DNA from: Oasisia sp. SBJ-2009
Taxonomy: Eukaryota > Annelida > Polychaeta > Sabellida > Siboglinidae
Assembly (NCBI GenBank): GCA_964017155.1
Contig: OZ024864.1
Span: 30,769,334 to 30,833,333, forward strand
Reading direction: 5' to 3'
Length of the DNA stretch: 64,000 nucleotides
Part shown: piece after piece, positions 49,401-62,100 of the stretch
How positions within the stretch are numbered: position 1 is the stretch's first letter
How the letters are laid out: every line of letters begins with the position of its first letter
The notes under the pieces: model-generated
What the model saw: only the letters and a program-made list of their open reading frames with translations
Told to the model about the DNA's origin: nothing
Database searches by the model: none
Program-made: the position numbers and the translations under genes

Positions 49401-50119
49401 TTACAGATGTGTCTGGTAAGGTGCGTATCTGGGACACGACACACAAGGAGCACATTCTGAAGAATGAGTTCCAGCCCCTGGGTGGGACCATCAAGGATCT
49501 CGCGTGGTCCCCAGACAACCAGCGCATCGTGGTCGGAGGGGAGGGGCGCGAGAGGTAGGACCCCCTCAGTCACCCTACACTTACTGCCCCTCAGTCACCC
49601 CACACTTACTGCCCCTCAGTCACCCTACACTTACTGCCCCTCAGTCACCCTACACTTACTGCCCCTCAGTCACCCTACACTTACTGCCCCTCAGTCACCC
49701 TACACTTACTGCCCCTCAGTCACCCTACACTTACTGCCCCTCAGTCACCCTACACTTACTGCCCCTCAGTCACCCCACACTTACTGCCCCTCAGTCACCC
49801 TACACTTACTGCCCCTCAGTCACCCTACACTTACTGCCCCTCAGTCACCCCACACTTACTGCCCCTCAGTCACCCCACACTTACTGCCCCTCAGTCACCC
49901 TACACTTACTGCCCCTCTGCAGTTCCTCTCGAGATAAAGATAACCTTTACCAACTTTTAAAGAGCCACTTTTCCAAGTGGCATGTGATGTCATTTTAAAG
50001 TAATTTAGTGAATGTTGTGTATTTTCTGAGGATTGTTTATGTATGTACACTATATATATATATATATATGCTTCTTTTCTGAAATTTGGACGATGATCAC
50101 AAGAGGGCAGCACTATATA

Positions 50120-50162
<43 letters not shown>

Positions 50163-53100
50163 GTATGTATATATATACACCTGTATATACATATATATAT
50201 ATACATATATATATATATTATATTATATATATACATGTATATACTATATAATATATATATTAGAAATATATACAACATATATACATGTATATTATATATA
50301 TATATATATATCCACATTCACCTCCTAAGGCTTCGATGTTGTGTCCTGTATAAGAAGAAATCTTTACCTCCCTTTCTACTCTCAGGTTTGGTCACGTGTT
50401 CAACACTGAGACGGGGACATCTGTCGGAGATATTATGGGACAGAGCAAGGCGATGAATGCTGTCGACTTCAAACCGAGTCGACCCTTCCGCATCGCCACG
50501 GCCAGTGAAGACAACTCCATCGCATTCTTCCATGGCCCACCCTTCAAGTTCCAGTTCACCATCAATGTGAGTGTATCACCTTCAAGGTCCAGTGTTCGGT
50601 TCACTGTCAGTGTACGTGTGTTACTGACTTCTATGGCCCGCCATTAAACTTCCAGTTCACCATCAATGTGAGTGTATCACCTTCAAGGTCCAGTGTTCGG
50701 TTCACTGTCAGTGTACGTGTGTTACTGACTTCTATGGCCCGCCATTAAACTTCCAGTTCACCATCAATGTGAGTGTATCACCTTCAAGGTCCAGTGTTCG
50801 GTTCACTGTCAGTGTACGTGTGTTACTGACTTCTATGGCCCGCCATTAAACTTCCAGTTCACCATCAATGTGAGTGTATCACCTTCAAGGTCCAGTGTTC
50901 GGTTCACTGTCAGTGTACGTGTGTTACTGACTTCTATGGCCTGCCATTAAACTTCCAGTTCACCATCAATGTGAGTGTATCACCTTCAAGGTCCAGTGTT
51001 CGGTTCACTGTCAGTGTACGTGTGTTACTGACTTCTATGGCCCGCCATTAAACTTCCAGTTCACCATCAATGTGAGTGTATCACCTTCAAGGTCCAGTGT
51101 TCGGTTCACTGTCAGTGTACGTGTGTTACTGACTTCTATGGCCCGCCATTAAACTTCCAGTTCACCATCAATGTGAATGTATCACCTTCAAGGTCCAGTG
51201 TTCGGTTCACTGTCAGTGTACGTGTGTTACTGACTTCTATGGCCCGCCATTAAACTTCCAGTTCACCATCAATGTGAGTGTATCACCTTCAAGGTCCAGT
51301 GTTCAGTTCACTGTCAGTGTACGTGTATTACTGACTTCTATGGCCTGCCATTAAACTTCCAGTTCACCATCAATGTGAGTGTATCACCTTCAAGGTCCAG
51401 TGTTCGGTTCACTGTCAGTGTACGTGTGTTACTGACTTCTATGGCCCGCCATTAAACTTCCAGTTCACCATCAATGTGAGTGTATCACCTTCAAGGTCCA
51501 GTGTTCGGTTCACTGTCAGTGTACGTGTGTTACTGACTTCTATGGCCCGCCATTAAACTTCCAGTTCACCATCAATGTGAGTGTATCACCTTCAAGGTCC
51601 AGTGTTCGGTTCACTGTCAGTGTACGTGTGTTACTGACTTCTATGGCCCGCCATTAAACTTCCAGTTCACCATCAATGTGAGTGTATCACCTTCAAGGTC
51701 CAGTGTTCGGTTCACTGTCAGTGTACGTGTGTTACTGACTTCTATGGCCTGCCATTAAACTTCCAGTTCACCATCAATGTGAGTGTATCACCTTCAAGGT
51801 CCAGTGTTCGGTTCACTGTCAGTGTACGTGTGTTACTGACTTCTATGGCCTGCCATTAAACTTCCAGTTCACCATCAATGTGAGTGTATCACCTTCAAGG
51901 TCCAGTGTTCGGTTCACTGTCAGTGTACGTGTGTTACTGACTTCTATGGCCCGCCATTAAACTTCCAGTTCACCATCAATGTGAGTGTATCACCTTCAAG
52001 GTCCAGTGTTCGGTTCACTGTCAGTGTACGTGTGTTACTGACTTCTATGGCCCGCCATTAAACTTCCAGTTCACCATCAATGTGAGTGTATCACCTTCAA
52101 GGTCCAGTGTTCGGTTCACTGTCAGTGTACGTGTGTTACTGACTTCTATGGCCCGCCATTAAACTTCCAGTTCACCATCAATGTGAGTGTATCACCTTCA
52201 AGGTCCAGTGTTCAGTTCACTGTCAGTGTACGTGTGTTACTGACTTCTATGGCCCGCCATTAAACTTCCAGTTCACCATCAATGTGAGTGTATCACCTTC
52301 AAGGTCCAGTGTTCAGTTCACTGTCAGTGTACGTGTATTACTGACTTCTATGGCCTGCCATTAAACTTCCAGTTCACCATCAATGTGAGTGTATCACCTT
52401 CAAGGTCCAGTGTTCGGTTCACTGTCAGTGTACGTGTGTTACTGACTTCTATGGCCCGCCATTAAACTTCCAGTTCACCATCAATGTGAGTGTATCACCT
52501 TCAAGGTCCAGTGTTCAGTTCACTGTCAGTGTACGTGTGTTACTGACTTCTATGGCCCGCCATTAAACTTCCAGTTCATCATCAATGTGAGTGTATCACC
52601 TTCAAGGTCCAGTGTTCGGTTCACTGTCAGTGTACGTGTGTTACTGACTTCTATGGCCCGCCATTAAACTTCCAGTTCATCATCAATGTGAGTGTATCAC
52701 CTTCAAGGTCCAGTGTTCGGTTCACTGTCAGTGTACGTGTGTTACTGACTTCTATGGCCTGCCATTAAACTTCCAGTTCATCATCAATGTGAGTGTATCA
52801 CCTTCAAGGTCCAGTGTTCGGTTCACTGTCAGTGTACGTGTATTACTGACTTCTATGGCCTGCCATTAAACTTCCAGTTCATCATCAATGTGAATGTATC
52901 ACCTTCAAGGTCCAGTGTTCGGTTCACTGTCAGTGTACGTGTATTACTGACTTCTATGGCCCGCCATTAAACTTCCAGTTCATCATCAATGTGAGTGTAT
53001 CACCTTTAAGGTCCAGTGTTCAGTTCACTGTCAGTGTACGTGTATTACTGACTTCTATGGCCTGCCATTAAACTTCCAGTTCATCATCAATGTGAATGTA

Positions 53101-56100
53101 TCACCTTCAAGGTCCAGTGTTCGGTTCACTGTCAGTGTACGTGTATTACTGACTTCTATGGCCCGCCATTAAACTTCCAGTTCACCATCAATGTGAGTGT
53201 ATCACCTTCAAGGTCCAGTGTTCGGTTCACTGTCAGTGTACGTGTGTTACTGACTTCTATGGCCCGCCATTAAACTTCCAGTTCACCATCAATGTGAGTG
53301 TATCACCTTCAAGGTCCAGTGTTCAGTTCACTGTCAGTGTACGTGTGTTACTGACTTCTATGGCCCGCCATTAAACTTCCAGTTCATCATCAATGTGAGT
53401 GTATCACCTTCAAGGTCCAGTGTTCGGTTCACTGTCAGTGTACGTGTGTTACTGACTTCTATGGCCCGCCATTAAACTTCCAGTTCATCATCAATGTGAA
53501 TGTATCACCTTCAAGGTCCAGTGTTCGGTTCACTGTCAGTGTACGTGTGTTACTGACTTCTATGGCCCGCCATTAAACTTCCAGTTCATCATCAATGTGA
53601 GTGTATCACCTTCAAGGTCCAGTGTTCGGTTCACTGTCAGTGTACGTGTGTTACTGACTTCTATGGCCCGCCATTAAACTTCCAGTTCACCATCAATGTG
53701 AGTGTATCACCTTCAAGGTCCAGTGTTCGGTTCACTGTCAGTGTACGTGTGTTACTGACTTCTATGGCCCGCCATTAAACTTCCAGTTCATCATCAATGT
53801 GAGTGTATCACCTTCAAGGTCCAGTGTTCGGTTCACTGTCAGTGTACGTGTGTTACTGACTTCTATGGCCCGCCATTAAACTTCCAGTTCACCATCAATG
53901 TGAGTGTATCACCTTCAAGGTCCAGTGTTCGGTTCACTGTCAGTGTACGTGTGTTACTGACTTCTATGGCCTGCCATTAAACTTCCAGTTCATCATCAAT
54001 GTGAATGTATCACTGACTTCTATCGCCTGCCATTAAAAGTTACATTTTCTTCATCATAGTAGAAATTTTTTAACAACAGAACAAATGTCATAGTAAATGA
54101 ATTGTCATGTTAGACCAAATGTCAAAGAAGACAAATTGTTGCATTAGACCAAAAACTTAAAACGTTAAACCAAATGTTAGACACCCATTTAATTCAGTGT
54201 TGAGAACATGATTTTAATCATAATGAATAAATGAAGTAGAGACATCAAGACTGTTTAAGTTGACTGGCATGTGAACGTGTGTGCTTCAGGACCACAGTCG
54301 CTTTGTGAATGCACTGAGGTACTCACCCAATGGTGAGATGTTTGTCTCTGGGGGAGCTGAGGGTAAGGTAAGTAAATAACTTACACTCCCCGTAAATGTC
54401 ACATTTTAATTAATTATTACATTTTAAAAAATTCTTTCCATCTTGAAAAAAATTACATTGCATTACATAATGTTTATTTATATTTACATTTTTATACTGT
54501 GAAGTATTTTTGTTAAATCAGATGACGACAATACAGTGACGTGTGTTATGATGATTATGATGATACATTATGATGTGACGTGTGTTATGATGTAAATGTA
54601 TGTTATGATACATTATGATGTGACGTGTGTTATGATGTAAATGTATGTTATGATACATTATGATGTGACGTGTGTTATGATGTAAATGTATGTTATGATA
54701 CATTATGATGTGACGTGTGTTATGATGTAAATGTATGTTATGATACATCATGATGTTTCACAAGTTACATAAGACATTTCCAGCTAATGCACAGCCCTTT
54801 GGATCAGTTGCAAAAGATTTGTGTAATTTAGTGAGAAATTTGTTTGTCACTCTAGCATATGGAACAAACCCTTAGACCATTAAGTTATAAATTTGTTATA
54901 AAGGTTCATAGATTAATCCCAGAAAGTTTGACAGGCAAACTGCAACAGTGCAAGCCATTTTGGATTGGTAGGGACATTTGCTAGCTCGATTGTCATTAGA
55001 TTGCTGTGTTTCTAGGCCTTTATCTATGATGGAAAGTCTGGCGAGAAGATTGGACAACTCGGTGAACTGTCGCCGGCCCACAAAGGGGGCATCTACGGGG
55101 TGAGTAGTTAGGGGGTAATTGTCACATACTTACTTACAAGGGGGCATCCATCTCCTGAAAAATTGATTGACAGTAATCATCTCATGTTCGTAAGGGGCAT
55201 TATAGGATGAGTGGTTGGGGTTAACTGTCCACAGAATACAAGGGGGTTGATTGGTAAAGGGTAAATGTGAATAGGTTAGAACAAAAGTGCAGAGACCGAA
55301 TGCCTCTGACAGCTCATCGGTCTCTGTGAGTCTCTGGATTCGTGTCTCTTACTCATGTGCGTCTCATCTGAACAAAGAACTTTTTTTAATATCCGAACAT
55401 TTTTAATATGTACTATTTATCAACTATTTTATTATTTATTTACTTATTTTTAAATTGTAATATAATTAACTATTATTTATTTTTAATATCTACTATTTTT
55501 AATATCTATGATTTTTCAACTATTTTATTATTTGTTTATTTCTTTTAAATAAATTTTGTAATATAATAAACTATTATTTATCAGTAGTAGTGCCCTTGGT
55601 ATTTTAGTATTATTAAGATTAATATTATTTACTTATATTGAACTTTCTTTGCTGATCTATTTATTTTACAACTACGTCTCTTTTTAATTTGAGGTAATAT
55701 GTATATTCAGGTAAAGTGTAATGCACCTCTGAATAGTTTTATTGCTAGAGATATGGCGTAGACAAATACTGTATTTGTTATTATATTATTATTATCTGCA
55801 GGTGAGCTTCAGTCCTGACAGTAAGCAGGTGCTGACGGTGTCTGCTGACAAGACAGCCAAGATCTGGGACGTTCCCTCGGGGACACTCGTCCAGTAAGTA
55901 GTGGGTCGGTCCTCCATCGGTGAGACGTGATTGCAGGAGTTTGTCATTGCAGGAAGTTTGTGATTGGCTATGATTGCATGAGTTTGTGATTGCAGGAAGT
56001 TTGTGATTAGCTGTGATTGCAGGAGGTTGTGATTGCAGGAAGTTTGTGATTAGCTGTGATTGCAGGAGGTTGTGGTTGCAGGAAGTTTGTGATTAGCTGT

Positions 56101-59100
56101 GATTGCAGAAGTTTGTGGTTGCAGGAAGTTTGTGATTAGCTGTGATTGCAGGAGTTTGTGGTTGCAGGAAGTTTGTGATTGGCTATGATTGCAGGAGTTT
56201 GTGGTTGCAGGAAGTTTGTGATTGGCTATGATTGCATGAGTTTGTGATTGCAGGAAGTTTGTGATTAGCTGTGATTGCAGGAGTTTGTGATTAGCTGTGA
56301 TTGCAGGAGGTTGTGGTTGCAGAGGATTATGAAGGGCTATGATTGCAGTGGTTTGTAGTTCTAGGAGATTGTCATGACTGCGACTGCTGGAATTGTGTTT
56401 GCATGAGTTTGTGGCAGATTGTGAATGACTGTGATTGCCTTTGTTGTTGCAGTGAGTTGATGTTTGCAGGAGATTGTGGTGGACTACGATTGCGGGAGTT
56501 TCTGGTTATGGGAGATTGTGAGTGGCTGTGATTGCTGTTGTTGCTGTAGGGAGTGTACGTTTGCAGGAGATACGGATGGAATATGATTGCAGGAGTTTAT
56601 GGATAAAGGGATTTTGCAGCGTGCTGTGATAGCAGGAGCCTGTGTTTGCAGGGAGTTTGTGATGGGTTCGACCGTGGATGACATGCAGGTCGCCTGCCTC
56701 TGGCTGGGAGAGAACTTGCTCACAGTGTCTCTGTCCGGTGTCATCAACTATCTGGACCGCGCCTGCCCAGAGACCCCCCGACGCATACTCAAGGTCAGTT
56801 CTTGGGTCACTCCTGCGGGTCAAGCGTGGGGGTCACTCAAACAATTACATGATACGCTGCTGTACAGGAGTGGTTGGCAAAGCAGTATTTGCGCCATCGT
56901 TGTGAAGCAATAATTGTCCAACACAAACCACAATTGTCTGTGTATCAATATATATTTCATGTTATAACATGTGGTGTATGTCTATTACCTAACTGTAATC
57001 TCTAAATAAAATCTTTACACACAATTCTTTTTTCAGTGTGCACATGCAGTTTGACCTCATAGTTATTTTATTATGTTCCAATCATTCTCAATAAGTAAAC
57101 AAGTGTTTTGCTGTTGTACCATTTAATTTAATTTATTCTGTATCATAATACGTATCATATCATTAAGTATTGCCTCTGACTTCAAAGCTGATATTTGCTA
57201 GATAATTGTTTAGATTTTATCAGTACAAGATCCAGATACGTAGCATCTACTACACAGTGTAGAGGAGCTTTGAATGTTGTCACCCCTCAAGTTCCAAGGT
57301 CATTATCTGTATGATCAAGATATAAAACAATGTAATTTTCAACTTGATATCTTATCTTTTGTCTAGATTCAGACTATTTACTAGCTTTCAGTGTGAAAAT
57401 CGCAAGAAGAGATGTACACATAGAAACCAACTACCTGTTAGAAGCAGTTTGTTGTTCAAGGTAAAATTAACGAAATGAGATAAAAGCATAAACATGTTGC
57501 TCGTGTGAGGATACTTGAATGTGTTTTACCCCCCCCCCCCCAGGGCCACAGTAAACCAATCACGGCACTGGCGGTGACAGAGGACAAAGGAACAGTATTC
57601 ACAGCAAGCTCCGACGGAGCCATCTGTATCCTTGTCAACTGGAAACAACGTCTTCTTTAGTGTGACTAATTTCTTGGCTAATTCTACTTTTGTACATATT
57701 TGGTCTCATGACTTGGCCGTGTCACTCATATGTTACTCATGTGTCAGGCGTCCGGGCATGGAACCAATGCTGTTTACACATAGGTGTGGATTCAGGATAT
57801 CGGCCAGTGCAAACATAAACATACATTTCTACAGAATCTACACGCACAGAGCCCTCTGCTGGTTGTAGCCCAAAATACTGATGCTGAAAAAAAATGATGC
57901 AATGAGCCAATGACCCTTAAATGTTAATTCACATGTTGGGAAGTCCAGATCGTTACAGGGGGAACATATATGATACAAATTTGACAAATCCTGCCTCGGT
58001 AAGATATTGGTCCACTCACCCCAATGCGCTTGTTTTGACTTGTTAAGTTTGTCAGAGGACTATACGTGCATTCATGATTCTTGCTCAAATAAATATTTCT
58101 AATCCTCCAAGAATTATGAGTGTATGCAAAAGTTCAGCTAATCTTAACAACCACAAAAGTGTGGGATTAGAAATATTTATTAATGGTAGCTAACTAATAT
58201 ATAGGCAGTTGTGTTAAGCACAAATAATTTACCAATTTACCAAATACATACATGTATTTGGTGCAAAACAATTGAGTTATTAAACAAATTCCAAAAAATT
58301 ATGTGTTCTTGTTGATTTATGAGATGGCGTATGCTGAATTTAACCATGCAAGAATTATGAGTGTACAGTAAGTCCTCTGGAAAACTTAACAATCCCAAAT
58401 GTTTGCATCATGAGTTGGTGTGGCAGATTTTGAAATACCTGACATATGTAGTAGGATTTCTCAGCCCTAGCTACAATATTATAAAATTTCACTGTTAAAA
58501 TAAAATTATGTATTCCCAGATAAGCGCATTAATGGGCGTCAATATTTTATTGGTTGTTGCCATTTGGGGTTTTGTCCTTGACCATGGATCAAGGTCACTG
58601 GAATGCCGACACTGCTGAGAACGATTTTGTCGGGGGCAAAGGTCATTCGAATCAAGTGCAGGACATGGTGGTTGTCGATGATGTTGTAATTACGTGCGGT
58701 ATGGACGACTCTGTCATGTACATAGATGTCGCCACAAAGCAGTATGGGCAAGTAGATCAGTTTCACTTTGTCACTTTCACTTTAGTATTTTCACTTTCAT
58801 TTTAATCGTTTCATGTGATAACTGTGTGAATAACGTTTTTACATAGGAAACACAGACACTGTTGTGATGTAGTAACTGTCGGAGGCAGTTAGCTTTGTTA
58901 TGTCTTAATTATACACATCTATGAATGATATAATGTGGAAAGTACACTGATGTCTACTCCAGTAATTACTCGCAGAAATACAATACATGTAATTGAAAAA
59001 GAGTTCTGCCTTGAAACTTAGTTACCATAGAAATAACTCCCAATTTTTTTCATTGAAAAATAGGTGCTGGAATTTGTTTGTTTGTTTGTTTGTTTGTTTG

Positions 59101-62100
59101 TTTGTTTGTTTGTTTTAAGTATAATTATGTATCTAAAATGTTTTCTGATGCAATAAGTGAAAATTGATTTGTATTACATTAAACAAATATCTGAGTTTCC
59201 AGCTTTTAAGAATACACTTGCGATTCCTCTTAAGTTGCTGATAGTGGAGAATGACCCGTATAACAGAGAATGATTCATATAACACGATTAACACCTCCAT
59301 TAGTGTACTGAAAGTGTAAACCACACGCCTCATAAACGTGTGACCGTTTTATATTTTGAATCAAGTGTGATATTTTGTTGTCATGTGAGGGTTCTGTTTG
59401 CAGGGAGAGGGTAAAGATGCCGTCACAGCCACGAGGGTTGGCCGCAGCCTCCGGGGGACTCGTAGTGGTAGCCTGTATCAACCATGTAAGTCACGGTCTT
59501 CCCTGTTTTTCCCTTTTTAATCTTCCCTCATAACTTTACATTTTTATCCCCTTTTTCTATGAATGAATGAATGAAAGTTTATTTCATAACAACAACACAG
59601 GAATATACAACATATTATGGGAAAATAATACAATACATAATGGTAAAGACAATACAATATACAAGTCCATGATTGGTGAATCACTGCTGCTGTTAAAGGG
59701 ACATACCAGAAGTCATGTGACTTGTAAGGCACTATGCCCTTTTCAACTAAAATGCATAGTAGTTGTAGTACGAGTTATAAGATTGAGTACAAAGCAACAG
59801 TAATGGTGTTTTTTATCATTGTGTTAACTGTTCATAAATACAAAGAAAGTAACGTCGACTTTAATCTTTTCTTAAATTGTAGCAAACTTGGCAACTGTGT
59901 TATGGCACTTGCTAGACTGTTCCATATGGGTATATCTCCGACAGTAATTAACAATAATTTATTGTTTATGATTAAACAGTCTAGCATTGTGTTGGCAGCG
60001 TTTCACATTGCTGTCATGTATATTAAAATGTCATGAAAACTGTGGATTAAGTAAGTTAATATATGAATTTCCATCAATGCCATTGTTTGTTTTTATTTTA
60101 TTGTATATGTGTTGCAACTGGTGTATTTTGTAAAACATGACATTTGTATTCGTGTTTGATGTTTTTGTTGTTGTTGTTGTTGGAAATAAATTACTGATTC
60201 AGTATTTTGACGTACTTAAACTTCACTCTACAGGTGGTCCTTGTGAGAAACCACGCTGTAGTCTTCTCGCAAAAGGTCGACTTTGAGCCACAGTGCGCTT
60301 CGATCACGAATGACCTCTCAGAGGTCGCCATCGGAGGAGGCATGGTAGGTGCTGCCGCCTTGTGTCAGGTCACAGATATACAACTTACAGTATCGTCACT
60401 TATGCAGAGTGATATACCACGTTAAAAATTCGTTCTATCAGAAGACAGTCTGGTATCGTTTGTCTGCACTGACTAAGGTAGCTGGAACGTGTGTTGTAGA
60501 TATTGCAAAATATTACTCGGGATATTGTGTGGTGTGTTGTAGATATTGCCAAAGATTACTAGAGGTATTGTGTGATGTGAGACCATCGTATGTTAGCAGT
60601 AGAACACTAGTTGTCTGTTTCTTTGGATGAGTCGTATTCTTCCTCCTGGTTGCCCTGTACAAGAGAGAGTGTCAGGTACTGTCTTCTGTCTCGTACTCTT
60701 TCTCTTGCTGCGTGCCACTGCTCTCATTCAGCTTATCAATCTTCTCGTTCCATTTCCTTGCAACCCAATGTCATGTGTTCCACATGCACCATGTAATTAC
60801 ACAATTTACACGTATTGTGATGGCCAATCAGCCACTCATGGTGTTACATCCCTGTTATAGAAACAGTCACAATCTCTACCTTTGAATGTAATGAATCAAG
60901 TTTCTGTAACAGACTTAGTATCAAAAGTTGTGAGCCTTCAACGTTGACCTTATACTTCTTCAATCTCTACTGTAGCATAATTAAGCCTCTCGCAACTTAT
61001 TGCAGTGTTTGTTATTATCATGCTCCTTCGGAAATTCCCAGGATCATTAGTTTACCTAAACAAATGCTGTCCAAAATTATCAACCATGCAGTTTTGAGGA
61101 AAGCGGCTGATTCTGATCACCCGGTCCAGTCGTACTTTCACGTTCTTCCGTCTAGAAGGAGGGACCAGTGCTTGAAATGCAAAAGGGATCGGTATAGCAG
61201 GAGTTTTGTGCCTGCTGCGATCAAAATATTGAACTACCGAGGTAGTAATATTGATGTCTACAGATTCGTTTTATTTTTACATTTTGCATTTAATTTCTCT
61301 TCTTTGACTCTTGCAATTTAAAAAATACACATCTAATATCTACTATATTTAATTTCTTGCACATGAGCTGTGTGGCGAATATCCTTCTTAGGGCAATTAT
61401 TTCAATTGACCCTCGTCTCCTTTTCCCTGTTATTTCTTCAACACAGTCATTTTCACAAACTTGTAGCCTTTGTTTCCCTCTTAACTCCCTCTACCTTCCC
61501 TTCTTCCGTGCATTCGTGTCAACTTCTACCTGTGAATGATCATCCTTGCTATTAATTTCACTAAGGTGAAGTCATTCCTTTGTTTCCTCTTCTTCTCTCT
61601 CAACCTGATTTTACACCCTCTACCTAATGTCGAACCCACATTATTTTTCCCAGCCTCATTCTCAGGCTGTGCTTCTTTGAACTCCCCATCCCAAGTTGCC
61701 AATTAAATTTCTCACTGAATTTTTAAAAAGTGAATTGTAATTTTTTTTTACCAGCCCCATCATGTTCGCTGTCTATAACAAAAGATATTCAATATTGCAA
61801 GTTCTTTCATGTGTGAAATAGGTTGAATAAGTTACATTTGTTCAGGAATGGAAGATGGTATTCTTTCCCTTGTAGGTAGAATATTTAATAATTTTCATAG
61901 ATAGCGCATTTTTCAGTTTCATGTATAACAACTGAGTAAAAAAAAACTTACTTTTTCTGCTAAATCCTCGTTTTCATGGCAACGTTGAACTTACAAAATG
62001 TCTGTTGTATGACACTGACGGTTAAGTGTTGAGGTTAAACTGATGGTGTAAGTGTTGAGGTTAGACTGACGGTGTAAGTGTTGAGGTTAGACTGACGGTG

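Noticed and set aside
49108..49998. Arg/Glu-rich minus-strand ORFs and Pro/Tyr-rich plus-strand ORFs
   Set aside because: Shadows of the CT tract and the 25-bp array.
57632..57868. 78-codon plus-strand ORF after WDR1 exon 10
   Set aside because: The donor at 57626 is needed to rebuild the WD repeat (AICHWNAD); the ORF is intronic and has no similarity I recognise.
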